From positions 248,001 to 312,000 of the forward strand of contig JAZKJV010000611.1 in NCBI GenBank assembly GCA_037367405.1: a stretch of DNA of 64,000 bases, written 5' to 3'. Shown in pieces: positions 1 through 11,744 of the stretch; the first letter of the stretch is position 1; each line of letters opens with the position of its first letter. The translations under genes and the position numbers were made by a program. The notes under the pieces were generated by a model. It was not told where the DNA came from. It did no database searches and saw only the letters and a list, made by a program, of their open reading frames with translations. The stretch is from Ottelia alismoides. Its lineage: Eukaryota; Streptophyta; Magnoliopsida; Alismatales; Hydrocharitaceae.

Positions 1-58
1 AACTTTAAGCAAGGGGGTTAATTATAGAAAATAAAGATGATGAAACTGAGGTTCATCA
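1..58 (-). mobile_element. Edge of a gypsy-type LTR (element Z) inserted into element A
   Basis: Read on the minus strand, position 58 starts TGATGAACC and is followed by a mirrored TTCATCA. This is the same outer-end palindrome that starts the other gypsy LTRs of this window. It interrupts the pol coding stretch of the element to its right just after an MCSHH-like stretch. The rest of Z lies outside the window. The next five bases, ATATG (59-63), may be its target-site copy, but the partner is not visible. Confidence 0.6.
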
Positions 59-315
59 ATATGGTGGGAGCACATGGCCGTACCTATCCACTGGAGATCA
101 GATACACTCCATCCTATCACCTTGCGGTTCTTTTCAAGAACCTCCATTAAACGAGATTCTTTCTCTCCAGTCAAATCTGCTGAGATAATGACTGGGTGCA
201 TCTCATTCTCGCCTGCAAGGAACCTATACTTCAGCGACCGCGACAATGGCTTCAGCTCTGGACAACTGGGAGCTGGCGGATCTGGTCTCTGAAAGCTCTG
301 AGTGAAAGCATCCAA
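59..315 (-). pseudogene. Start of pol (pre-reverse-transcriptase stretch) of element A
   Basis: The translation contains PELKPLSRSLKYRFL and, further on, HPVIISADLT and VIGWSVSDLQWI. These match the conserved stretch between protease and reverse transcriptase of Athila-like polyproteins. The frame runs into the inserted LTR at position 58, so the reverse transcriptase, RNase H and integrase that should follow are absent from the window. This is a fragment of a retrotransposon polyprotein, not a host gene. Confidence 0.75.
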
Positions 316-758
316 ATCTTCATGGGATAACTCTCGCTGAACCTGAAAATCTAGTGGAGGCTGCTCTGCTGGTGTGTCTGTGCTCTAAATGGGATCAATA
401 TCCACCCTAGCCGCTGGCTCTATGGAAATCAGACATGGAATCATCTCATCAAACTCTGCCCAATCAATGTCTGACTCCGAGGGATCTGAATATGAATCAA
501 GAGAAAAATCAACTATCTCACCCTCCTAAACATGATCTGCTGCCTCGAATGGTCCTCTGCCAGGAATGCGCTCTCCAAGCTCTCCTCTACTGGAATCTGT
601 GTACCAGCGGCATCTGAAGGTGAGAGGATGGCTCATAAAACTGGGTCTGACCAAGCTGCTTCATCATCTGTGATCACAAAATCACACTCTCGGTGGACGT
701 CTCGCTCTACCTCTGTCATCTGCTCTTAATATGTAAGCATCTCTGATAAAGCTGAATC

Positions 759-1113
759 TCACGCTCTAGTCTCGTCGATCATCTCTATTTGTATACTCTC
801 GCCCTTGACGCGAAAGTATACCTTCCCGCTATCATGATCGGAGTCTGCCTTGGCTGTGGCCAAGAACGAGCATCCTAAAATGATGGGGGTATCGGTTACA
901 GACTCAGGGATCTCCATGTCCAACACGACGAAGTCCACAGGGAATTTCAGGCCCTGAATTGTGACAACCACGTCCTTCAACAACTCCTTCGGCCTCTTGA
1001 CAGATCGATCAACAAACTGAAGGATCGTCCTGCTCTGTCGAAGAGGGCCAAACTCGAATCGGCCGAGTAAGGCTGTCGGAAGTAGGTTGATAGAAGAACC
1101 GTTGTCTAATAGA
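759..1113 (-). pseudogene. Retropepsin-like protease region of element A
   Basis: A minus-strand frame open from about 1113 to 759 carries LDNGSSINLLP, the place of the catalytic aspartate of gypsy proteases. It is followed by KFPVDFVVLDMEIP and IILGCSFLATA, which correspond to the flap and the C-terminal ILG-FLATA motif of Athila-type proteases. The Asp-Asn-Gly-Ser active-site context differs from the DLGAS or DTGSS forms I know for this group. The link to gag upstream and pol downstream is broken by stops and frame changes. It is clearly a protease relic; activity is unlikely. Confidence 0.7.
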
Positions 1114-1833
1114 GTTCGATTGAACCTCTACTCATGTATGTGCTGACATAGGGAGCTGATGCATCTGGCCTCTTGGCTGGTAGACGGTTCTAGATGGGGA
1201 AGCAGGTGGCACGAGTAAACACATGGATCTCTGAGTGATGGTTCCTCCTCTTCCTGCGAATAGTGGTCCTCTCTCTAAGGTTCCTCTGGAAGAGGGGCAT
1301 GTGCTCCAAGGCCTCCTGTAGAGTCAGTTGTATCTGAAATTTGTACATCATCTGCTGGCTGAACTCTAGCTGCTGTGATTTTTTTGGGTTTTCTTTTTTG
1401 TTCCCCTAAGCCAAGCAGAGTGCTTGGGAAAAGGGGACGGCTGGGCCCTCCTCAGATGGAGGGCTAGGATCAGGTCCTGGCTGCTGTGGAAAAGTAGAAT
1501 CCATACAAACATTTCCAAGCATCACAGATGGACTCACAAATGAAGAACCCTTTCCTTTATTACCAGAATAGTCCTGAGATACAGAAACAAAAGGAAATGC
1601 AACAGGCATAGAATTGGTGTTATCAGCACCACCTACAGCATTTGGACTCGCGGCATCAGCACCGCGCTTTGGCTCAACATCATCTATGGTGGCATCAACA
1701 CCACCTCCTGCGTCTGGTGAAGTGACAACCTCAGTACCGTCAGCTGGATCAACATCCTTGGTGGCGTCAGCACCACCGTCACCATCATCATCACGAGCAG
1801 CATCAGCACCACTCTCCTCCTCGTCTGGCGCTC
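1114..1833 (-). other. Gag-protease linker of element A, decayed
   Basis: The minus strand gives scattered short open stretches here, for example LGALEHMPLFQRNL-like residues near 1300, which correspond to the leucine- and proline-rich linker between gag and protease in Athila elements. No frame stays open and no separate gene is visible. Confidence 0.4.
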
Positions 1834-3905
1834 CTAAGTCTGCATGTGGTCATCGCTCAGATGAGGTGCCATCGGCTGGCATCCTACTGATCCTAAGTGT
1901 AACAAAGTCAGCATCAAAAGTGTATGCAGAAATGTCACCAAGTGAATCACTAGGAGTGGTAACCTTGTAAACTCTACCTGCTCAGACTTCCGCTTGAGGT
2001 TGTTCATGTTTGGCTCAATCTGGGCGAGTATGGCGACCTTGCCCTTCACTATCTCTCTCATCCCCTGACGGAACTCGTCCATCTCCCACCTAAAGGTAGC
2101 CTGCTGCTCGGAGAATAGGCGGGCTAGAACATCTAAAGCCGGGTTCTCATAGGCTAGCCCATGAGAACCTGACGGGTAGCCTCTCTGAAAATGAGGCTGC
2201 TGCTGCTGAGAGTGAGAGGGATACTAGGGATGATACTGCTGCTGAGGCTGCTGCTGCTGTAGCCTCTACGACTGTCCTTGCTGATATGGATGAGGACCTG
2301 GCTGCTGGTAATGTGGTTGCGGATCTAGCTGCGGGTGTGGGAACTGGGGCTGCTGGTGATGCTGCTGGAACGGCTCCACCTGAATGTGATGGACATGTTG
2401 GTAGTGGGAAGAGGGATGGGTCAAGCTTCTGCTGCTGGGATCTGCCTGTGACCTGAGACGGGGCTGAGAAGTCATCTGTGCCTCCTGGAGACACATGATC
2501 TGGGTCTCCAGGTCACTTAGCGTCTGTGCCATCTGGTCAATCCGCGTCATGCCCTGGCACTACTTCTTCTCAATAAGATCGATCCGGTCCAACTACTTGC
2601 TGATAATCCCTATATCAGTGGTCGTCGACTCTGCTTATGCTATGACTGCTAATGGTGTAGATGGACCGGCATCGACCCGTGCTATCCTTTGATAGGACAC
2701 AACCTATGGTGTGGGCTTCCCCTGTGTATACAGTCGGGTCTAGGACATCACCATGTAGTTCTCCGCCATCTCCTCATAGATGACCCAGACCTGATCCTCA
2801 TCCTTGGCAAAATAGGAACCCCTACAAGATGCATTGACTAGCCCCTGCAACTCTGGTGTAAGCCTGCAGAAGAAACTCTGGATGAGGTTGAGCTTGGATA
2901 TATCATGATGCAGAAACCGATATGTGAGCTCCCTGAACCTGTCCCATGCCTCATGAAATTGCTTGTTGGGGAGCATGGAAAAGTTGCTGATCAGAGCCCT
3001 GCTGTATTGGTCCGGTCGAGGGGATAGTAATTGTTCAAGTACTCGTTACAGAGTTGTTCCCACGTCGTGATAAACCTCCCTAGGTACTTCAACCAGTTGG
3101 ATGCTCTGTCTATGAGGGAGAAAGGGAAGGCCATCATCCTGATGGTGTCCTCATCTACGAGGCGATTGTGGACAGTACTACAGATCATCTCGAACTCCTA
3201 GATATGGAGGTGTGGCTCCTCAGTGGCGAGTCTGTGAAATCATGGTAGAAGCTGGATTGTCTGAGGCGGGAGCTTGAAATCTCCCAAAATGGCTAGCATC
3301 ACTATCCATCTATGGGTCAGAGTTGCACCAGAGTTGTGAAACTCCCTCATCGGTCGTACAGGTGCTACTGGCTGTGCAGGCTCCTCAGGCTCTCCTCCCT
3401 CGGGAATATCACTAACTCTGTGCTGCTCTCTATAGGCTCTCATCTGCTCCATCTCTTGGCGCATGTCCACCATGAAAGCTGCCTAATCCCTAATATGACA
3501 CTGCATGGTCTCTAAGGAAGCTAACATGGTGTTGTTGATGGCACCCTGATCCAATACGTACGTCTCGTTCCCGCTGGATCCATCGGTGCACTCCTCACTA
3601 CTGGCCATGGTCTCTGCAATGGCAAAAGACCCAAACTCAGGTGCTGATAAATCGTCAACTGTCTGTTGCGGTATCTGCTTGGGCACCTCAGGACTGGTAG
3701 AAGGGTGGTTGAGGGGGAACAGGGCAGAGTCGAACTCGGGTTCGGAGAGTGGGTCTCGGCTCTCACGAACCAACCTAGATGAGCGGGCTGGAGTGCTCAA
3801 AAGCGGTGCAACCAGAGGCTGCGTAAGGGACCTCCAACCAATCATCAAGATGTTGCGAGTAAAGGTGGATGAGATCTGGAAAAGCACAAAAGATCGGGCA
3901 AACAA
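1834..3905 (-). pseudogene. Athila-like gag pseudogene of element A
   Basis: One minus-strand frame runs from 3905 to about 2991 with in-frame stops at 3485-3483, 3242-3240 and near 3197. A second frame continues from 2976 to about 1834, so there is at least one frameshift near 2980. Recognisable capsid-type stretches are MMAFPFSLIDRASNWL, ITTWEQLCNEYLNNYYP and FHEAWDRFRELTYRFLHHD, the usual order of the retrotransposon gag domain. About 2550-2270 encodes a Gln/His/Pro-rich tail, followed by a stretch (MDEFRQGMREIVKGK) typical of the end of Athila gag. It encoded a structural particle protein and is now broken. Confidence 0.75.
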
Positions 3906-5433
3906 ACCCCCAATTCACCTAAGCACTCAGAGCTGATGACCGTTAAAGTTCGATCTTTTATCTTGTCAATTTTATTAGGTGATAAAACAGTCTTTCAGAG
4001 CGATTAAGCGAGCTATTGGGAATCCAACACTCCCAAGAGATTGTCCCGATCCCAAGGATAGATCTTTCCCAGCCAGTACAAGTCGTGGACCGTTTACCGT
4101 CTACCCGATCGACTCGCTCTGTTAAGGATATCGCGGCCCACTTTACCGGAGACCGTAGCGATCATCACTGAAGAACGACTAACCCGAAACTAGTACTCTG
4201 AAGAGAGGTCGGATGTGGCTCTAGGATAGTGTGCGGGTCACTCTCTCGCTCATCTAAACCATAGAATGAGGGGATTACTCTCCCAAGACAAATTATTAAG
4301 TCAGTGTCTTTTAAGGTCAAGTGTGCTTAAGCAGTCCCAATTTTATAATTTTTCTTTTTAGGTATTTTTCAAATTAAACAATGCCTAACAAATTTTTCGA
4401 TTCTCCATATTATTTTAAGTCCAAAAACAGGGTGAGAAAGCGAAAAAGCCGATGCGTAACTAAACACGATGATGCATGCAGAGTAGGAGATGTGTACCTG
4501 ACTCCAACTCTACATGCAGAGTGATCTGCTCATAACATAAAAGACTGAAAGTAAACTACCTAAATGATGCAAGAATAAATCAGCCTTAGACAAATAATTT
4601 CTACTCGTGAAGAACGGTAGCTAACGGGTCAACAGGAGGGATCAGAGTCCGGTCTCTGATGCCCATTAGTGTCCACCACAACGGATCTTGCCAGCATTAT
4701 ATACGACCTCTAGCGGCACATGACCCCTCAGGTGACCGAGTTACCTTTTTATTTGTGATTTAATTAGGACCAATTAACAATATATAGGAACATGCAATTA
4801 ATTAGGGTTGGGTCTTAACTAATTACGTCACAAGCAGAGCAAAAATCCTAAGTCTAATGTCCAAAAACTTCGAGAATCAAAAGGAAAATAAAATGCGGTC
4901 AAAAATAAAAAAACGATGAAAATCCACGGTGAGGTCCCTCGAGCACACCGGTGCTCGGCGAAACAGACCCCGAAACAATCACCAAGGCTGAGTCCAGTGT
5001 CTGTCCTGTATTATTACAATAATAATAAGCTGAAATAAAAACTAAGTCTAAACTACACTAATCTACTCCCAAACTCCTACTCCTTCTCTCCTACTCTCTC
5101 ATGTTGCTCGATGTAGAAACGAGCCACCTCCAAGTCACACGGGTGCCTCGTCTCTCCTAAGATTACCGCTCTCGCTTGTTGGGACCTCGCAAGAAAGGCA
5201 GAATGGAAATTGTGTCAGTCCACAATTATTATAAAAAATGGAAAATAAAATACAAAATTAAAAAGAAAATAAATGCAAAATAAAATAAAGAAAATAAAAA
5301 TAAAAAGAAACAAAAATAAAATCAAAAACAAAAAGGAAAATAAAATAAAAAGAAAAAGAAAATAAAAAGAAGAAAAATAAAAATAAAAGCAAAAGCCGTA
5401 AAATGGAAAACCGACTGCTAAGCCATGCTCTCT
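3906..5433 (-). other. 5' leader of element A
   Basis: Non-coding stretch between the primer site and gag. Position and composition match the long leaders of the other gypsy elements here. The right end (about 5230-5400) is extremely A-rich on the plus strand. No gene is visible. Confidence 0.6.
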
Positions 5434-5446
5434 GACAACGGCGCCA
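5434..5446 (-). promoter_or_regulatory. Primer-binding site of element A (tRNA-Asp type)
   Basis: On the minus strand it reads TGGCGCCGTTGTC, three bases after the LTR end at 5450. Twelve of the 13 bases match the 3' end of plant tRNA-Asp as used by Athila-like elements. It primes minus-strand DNA synthesis and fixes the element's orientation. Confidence 0.8.
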
Positions 5447-5449
5447 TTC

Positions 5450-8400
5450 TGATGAGCGACCCGAGCGACTAAGGGTAAATGGTATCAGTGGTTGTTGCAA
5501 CCTCAACCACTCGGATCGGGCCCAATAAAAAAAATAAGAGCACTAAAGTAAAAAAATCAAGAAATCAAATCAAGAAAGCGGCTCGCTAATTTATTTTACC
5601 TGGTATAGCTACCAGGGTCGAACATAAGGAGCACGTGATGCTAACGCTACAAAGTAGTCAGAAATCCAAAAATAAAAGAAATTGGTGAATTTTAATTTTC
5701 AAAATTTTTTAAGATTTTTTTAATATCAAGAAAAAGGATAAAAGAAATAAAAATCAACACTTAAATCAATTATTCAAGGGCTCGAAAATACTCAAAAAAA
5801 TCAAACAAAAATATTTTTGTGTTTTTAGAGTATTAAAATGTTTTTGTGGATTTTATGGTATTTTTTCGTTTTTTAATTGATTTTCTAAAAATGAAATAAA
5901 GTCAGGAATAAAAACTAATGTACACCTGGAACCTAAAGGCAAATTAAAATTGCTTAAAATGCCTATAAAATTTGAGCAGCAATTATATGTGAAACTACAA
6001 GTAAAAATCTAACTAGAGAAGAAGAAAACACATTTTTTGAATTTTTATGATTTTTTTACTGATTTTTCTAAGGTTTTTACTATTTCTTAATTTTTATGGT
6101 TTTTATAAATGGAAATCAGGTGAAATTTGGAATGAAATAAAATCAACACAAAACAAACGAACCGGTTTTTTTTCAAAATTTTTCAAGGGTTTTTAATATT
6201 TTTAATTGATTTTATAAAACAAACAGTAACATTTTTTATGATTTTGGAATTTTAAATATATTAAAAGAAAATAAAATAAAACCAAAAATTCATATAAATT
6301 CCTACACCATGGCAGGAGCCATGTGTCAAAATTTCATGATTTTTGGATAATATTTGCTATTTATTAAATAAAACATGCAACACACAGCATACATATACAT
6401 GGACCTATGTGCAATTATTAAAAAGCTCCCAGCCAAAAAGTAATACTTGTAAACAGTGCTGGGCTTAGTTTGCAAAAAATCCAAGTCCGCATGTGATCCG
6501 CACGTAAACCAGGCATGCAGGGGCATAAGTGCAAATTCCATTAATAAAAAAGTCATTCAGTAACAACCATGAAGTCTAGGGTGAAACATGCAAAAAAATC
6601 CCAAAGTCACATGGGGGAACCACGTGCTACACAAACGGAGAGACTGGAATGCAAATACTAAAAACGCAAGGTCCAAAATGCAAAATGTCCAAGATAAAAA
6701 CAACTATAGAAAATATTTACAGGACTAATATGGAAATGTAAACAGATAGGAGGGCCTAAGTGCAAATACCCTTCTTATTAGCGATCCAACGGTCGACAAC
6801 TTCCACTTATGATTGGACGGTTGAGCGTAGAGGATACTGGTTCGACGATGGACGGCTGCAAGAAGATCCTCAGATGGATCGAATGGTCGAGACTCCTCAG
6901 ATGGTGGACGGTGACGATTCGAATTGAGGGAAACCTCGATCCAATGGTAGGGACGTCTCCTGGAAGAACGGTGAAGAACTCGCCTCTGATGAGCTTCGAC
7001 CGGCTGCTACGTGCGGCTGAGACGTCCTCCGAGGCTGCTAGGATAGGGGAAATGCTTCTGGCGATGGTCCGCAGCGATGACGATGCTCCGATGAGGCCGA
7101 CACCGTCGGGGACGGCCCGACGAAGCAGAGGTACCTGAAGCTGCTGTGCCACGATATATTGACCTCCAGATGAGGTCCCTTGAGCTCTAAACCTGCACAG
7201 AAGAGGTACTGGGTCGAGGTCAAAGTGCCTCGAACCGTCAGTACGTGAAATGGGTGGCCGACGGGGCGAGGCGTGGCCCTCCGGAGAAGCGACAATGGAG
7301 GAGGGCCTGGGGGCTCGTTCCTGGGGCGAACGAGGTGAATGGAGGGGTGTAGAAGGTGGGGAGAAGGTCAACGACGATGATAGGATTGTCGGGATAGTGA
7401 ATGGGAGGTCCGATCACATTGAACGGGGTCGAGGAACTCAAGTCGATCCAAACTCAAAAATCTAGAATCTAAACCGCACAAGAGGAAATTGAAGTTACCT
7501 AGTGAATTTAGTTGTCTGGGCTAAAGGTTAGGGACCTCCGGGGGTCTTCGCCTCGATGGTTCGACGGGCCCAGAGGTTGGGCTCTCCTCGCGACAGAGCA
7601 CGATGATGTGTTCGCCGGACCTAAGGCTTCCGAGCTCGAATCGTCTCTACAATAGGCTCAATCGCACGTTGTCACTCGTGGGTAGAGGTGGAGATCATCA
7701 GAGACGAGGGGGCGGCCAAAGATAGGGAAGAAGAGGAGGCTTCATGAGGTTTTATACGCTGCGGGGTCCGAGAGGTTTGGCTCAAGGGTGCGTGAACTGA
7801 GGGACGGATCCCTAGAGGAATCATCGGGCGTGGATCATGGATCGTCCCTCGATAATCAGAGTAGCTAGTCGAACGGAATGGTGGACGGATTGGGGCAGAA
7901 AAATTAGGCGAAATCGGGAGAAACTGAGTCCGTGCAGAAATGAGGTCCAAGGGGGCAGTTGACCGAGGTCAACAACCCTGACGTGCCCCAATCAGGTGTG
8001 GCGGGGAATAAGACAAGATAGACTAGGCGATAAAATAGGAGAAAAATGCGAAAATAAATAGATAAAATGTAATAAATGATTTTAAATTTAAAATAAAAAA
8101 AATAAAAAAAAACGTTCTTTATATTTCAAGGGATTTTCCATGATTTTTATTTATTTTTATGAAAAATAATTTATGATATATACAATATATTGTATTATAT
8201 ACAGCTATAAAATACCTATGTATTTTGTACAATTATTTTTATGTTCTTATTTTTGTACAAATACCATGATTTTGTATTTTATTTATTTACCACATAATAT
8301 TTGGAGTATAAAATAATTTTTATTTTATTTTTATTGGGTATTTACTAGTGTAAAATAAATAGGCAATAATACATATGTATATGTATTATGTACAAGGTGA

Positions 8401-8816
8401 AAGTGAATTTTATTTTATTTCGGATTTGTTTTTCTAATTTTTGTTTTGATTTTAGAAATATATACAAAGAAATAAAAATACCTAGTTATTTTTATTTTTG
8501 GGAAAATAAATTATATGCCAAGTGATGAATATGATAAGGTAGAGTGTCCCTATCTCTCTCTACTTATTTTATTTGGCGATCAGGCCCATGCTGGACCCTC
8601 TCTTGGGTTCAGGTTACTCAATATTTATTCTAAATATTTCCTTCTTTTTTTTCTATTATTTATTCTTTTATTTTTGCACAAGTACATGCTAGTAATTAAA
8701 TATTAACAAATGCATACTTCTTGCTAATTTATTGTATTTACAACTATATACATGATGTTTTGCTAAGATATTTAGCTAAAATAAAAGAATAAAGTGTGAT
8801 GAATGAGGATTCATCA
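5450..8816 (-). mobile_element. 5' LTR of element A
   Basis: About 3.37 kb. On the plus strand it begins TGATGAGCGA and ends ATTCATCA, so as an LTR it reads TGATGAAT...TCATCA on the minus strand. It carries the family marks: a GC-rich core (about 6780-7980) between AT-rich flanks, a conserved block at about 8545-8610, and an inner-end motif CCTGGTATAGCTACC near 5600. The flank at 8817-8821 is ATATG, a possible target-site copy whose partner is outside the window. Short open frames in the GC-rich core (for example 6778-7371) have no recognisable product. Confidence 0.8.
7750..7756 (-). promoter_or_regulatory. TATA box of LTR A
   Basis: TATAAAA on the minus strand inside the GC-rich LTR core, at the place where other LTRs here also carry a TATA box. 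It probably drives the genomic transcript of element A. Confidence 0.5.
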
Positions 8817-9833
8817 ATATGCAACAAAAACTAAAAATAAAAGAGAGGAGTAGATGAAATACCTCAGGGAAGGGGAGTAGACGAGAGAGCGACGATAGAT
8901 GCTCGTCGGCGGTGATGAAGTCCGTTAAAATCGTTGGAAAGGGGTTTTGGGGAGGAGAAAATGATAGAATGAAACCCTGGAATCAGGCTTGCATTCTGTT
9001 TACAGGCGCTGATGAGCACACTTAAGTGCTTGCCCAATTGCTCGTAAATGCTCGCCCATAGATTGACATGCACCCATCTGTCCTGCGCCTCTAAATTTAA
9101 ATGGGAGAGGACACTTGGTGAGAACATGTGCTCTACAAGTGCTCGCACAAGAGAGGCGAGCACATGCAAGCTCGAATATGCACGTCATTCATGCATTTGT
9201 AGTGTCTGATTTCTCCCTCTTTCCTAGTCTGGTAAACCTCTAATCAATGCCAACATCTTTGCATTGATGTTCCACTTAAATTACACCTCTAATCACATCC
9301 AATTATGAAGTGCAAATGGATCTGGTGGTCTTGTAGCGTGGATATGTTTCAGGAGCTCAGATCCCTCAAATCGACTCGATATGATGCAGAAGGTCTGCAA
9401 CCTTATTTGGTCCAAATTTCTCCTAGAACTTTGCATTTTTGTCTAAATCATTCTCAACAGATAAATTTTGGCTTTAAACAACCTCCCACAAAGGTTTTCT
9501 CCTTCAAACCAAAAGTTATCTCGTCTCAAAAAATGGAGACCATATCAAACATCGTGTCACTTCATTTCCCCTCATTTATGACCACCTCTTCTTGATCTTT
9601 CCCCATATTGCGTCTGCCATAACAAAATTGTTGGCATAATAAAAAAACATCATTTTTGGCCCACCTCAGCTCCACCTACTTCTTAATTGAAAGTTTTGAT
9701 TAGTTACTTTTGATGATATCTGATAGCGTGTGAAAGAACACTGCCTATAACTGACTTTTTTTCTACAAATACATGCAGTTGCTTATTACTATATATTGCA
9801 TTTTTAACTTAACTACGACTACATTGGGCCGTT
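8817..9833. other. Unassigned sequence between element A and the gene island
   Basis: Mixed-composition DNA with only short open frames. GCTCG/GAGCAC words recur in both orientations at about 9000-9175. I recognise no gene, and no LTR structure is evident. It may be old, decayed transposon or true intergenic DNA. Confidence 0.3.
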
Positions 9834-10037
9834 TTTTATATTTTTGTTTATAGATGATGATATATAGTAACCTCAAATTCTTATTTCTCGTCCTCCTTAT
9901 GTGTTTTGTTTTATGTTTTTTTAACTTTTTGAGGTTTTATATTTTTGTTTATAGATGATGATATATAGTAACCTCAAATTCTTATTTCTCGTCCTCCTTA
10001 TGTGTTTTGTTTTATGTTTTTTTAACTTTTTGAGGTT
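9834..10037. repeat. Two-copy 101-bp tandem duplication
   Basis: The segment starting TTTTATATTTTTGTTTATAG is present twice, 101 bp apart (marker TAGATGATGATATATAG at 9851 and 9952). I saw no differences between the copies over the unit, so the duplication is recent. It is AT-rich and non-coding. Confidence 0.9.
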
Positions 10038-10449
10038 GATACTCCCCTCTTCTTTTAATAATTAATATATGTACTAATTCATTTTCTAAAGAAAAATATG
10101 ATTGAGATGGAACTGCCACATGATATTCATATGTGATAGTTTATTATGAACCAAGCTCATAATTACCATATAAGCATTTAACGTTTAAGGGACACCAGAT
10201 TTTAGTTTGAGGGTAAATCTTGTCTTTAAGTAATACAATGTTTTATGGATTTTAATTATTTATGTACCTCAGTAGAACTTCTAGAATCTTAAGTATATTC
10301 TATCTCAAGTTCCAACAATCTCAAGTTATATTTATCAAAATGGAAAGGATCATCAAGTAGACTATGAGAGGAGTTGTATTTCATTTCGTCTCAATTTGGA
10401 TTTTAAGTACAAGCTTATTAAATTAGGTTGAAAAATTACAGCTAGCCAT

Positions 10450-10835
10450 TTTTTATAAGGAAAAAATGGGGCTATCCCTTGCGGGCAGCCAACATGGCTG
10501 CCCCGCCCCATTTTTCCACAAATTTTCTTATTTTTTTTGGAAAAATATCATCATTTATATTCATTCCTATATCCCTCCTATATGCCATTGGAATTTCGTC
10601 AGAAACAGAGACTCGTTTGGCCTCCATCCAGACAATCATTTTTTAACGGTCGCATGATTTTTTAAATAGACCCTATCCGATGGAGGCCGTACGAGTCTCT
10701 GTTTCTGACGAAATTTGAATGGCATATAATAGAGATATATAGATAAATATACATGGTGAAATTTAAAAAGAAAATAAAAAAATACAGAAAAATGAGGCGG
10801 AGCATCCCCATCAAACCCTTTTTATAATGCTCGAA
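10450..10835. repeat. Fold-back (MITE-like) inverted repeat
   Basis: Two arms of about 62 bp face each other at about 10567-10629 and 10678-10741. Both contain a TTTCGTCAGAAACAGAGACT-type core and a CTCCATC end. Weaker symmetry extends outward: TTATAAGG near 10454 pairs with CCTTTTTATAA near 10830, and a CCGCCCCATTTTTC stretch pairs with GAAAAATGAGGCGG. The transcript would form a long hairpin. It looks like a non-autonomous DNA element or a relic of one; the terminal target-site copy was not identified. Confidence 0.6.
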
Positions 10836-11718
10836 TAGAATTAAAGATGAGAAACATGAAGAATTCACATCCATCCATTGATTTTCATGCAAGTAACAAA
10901 ATATGAGCATGCTTTCATGTCAAGAGAAAGAATTCGTTGTCACCACAAACTAAATTGGCACATGTTGATAACATTGAACATATCCCATCTTATTTACCGC
11001 AATCCGATGGGTTTGCTCTCGAAAAATGTTGCCAACTTGCCACAGGGATCGACTTGTTCTACATCAATGATATTTATCTGTTACAATAATGATGATGGCA
11101 TGACATGATCTTGTTGACACCATACTCAAAATCATATGGATCTTCCCAACATCCTTCAAACTTGACAAAGTAGCGTTCTTGTTAGCTTCTTTACCCTTTA
11201 TTCTTGGTCTTCCTTGATTGAAGGAAGGTTGTTGCTTGTGATGATATTACGGTAGCAAAAGAGAGCAAAGTGATGTTTCTATTCTGCTCATTTCGAAGTG
11301 ATAACTCCATCTATAGCATAATAAAGCAGATTAACCAATTGACAGTAATTCGAATGGAATAAACTTATTCGATATCACACTCTACATATGAGGGAAGGAG
11401 TAATCCATAATTTTTATTGGTTTGAATAAGTTTATGTAAAATTATACATGTACACATATTTTTCATATTTCTACAGAGGGTTTTGTTTAAAAAAAATGAT
11501 AATATACCGCTTCAATACCAAACACAAGGAAGAGAAAGTAATAAATTTCAATTATTAAAAAAATTCAACAACATTCAAGTGTACAACAAGATAGAAAAAA
11601 TACATTAAATACAACGATTTTGGATCTCATTTGAGGATGACTTTTCCTTTTCAATCGTCGCCAACATATGCATGTATAATTCAAGCAATTGGAAAACACA
11701 TTTTTATTAAAAAATAAC
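10836..11718. other. Intergenic DNA downstream of the glycine-rich protein gene
   Basis: AT-rich sequence without a recognisable gene or transposon signature. It lies 3' of the minus-strand glycine-rich protein gene. Confidence 0.4.
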
Positions 11719-11724
11719 TTTATT
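11719..11724 (-). terminator. Candidate polyadenylation signal
   Basis: AATAAA on the minus strand, about 20 nt past the stop codon of the glycine-rich protein gene. A second AATAAA lies at 11703-11708. Plant near-upstream elements are loose, so the exact cleavage site is not defined. Confidence 0.5.
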
Positions 11725-11744
11725 TGAGGGTGACATGTAATTCT

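Larger units (their letters stand above)
59..8816 (-). mobile_element. Athila-like Ty3/gypsy element A, 5' part (minus strand)
   Basis: Minus-strand order is 5' LTR (8816-5450), tRNA-Asp primer site (5446-5434), leader (5433-3906), gag (3905 to about 1834), protease (about 1113-759) and the start of pol (315-59). This order, with gag and pro-pol homology, is that of non-chromovirus Ty3/gypsy elements of the Athila/Tat group. The pol start resembles the stretch just before reverse transcriptase in Athila elements. The rest of pol and the 3' LTR are beyond the insertion at 58. Several stops and frame changes show it is inactive. Confidence 0.8.

Noticed and set aside
8864..9169. 101-residue minus-strand frame as a host gene
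   Set aside because: No recognisable domain, promoter or signal; such a length is expected by chance in this composition.
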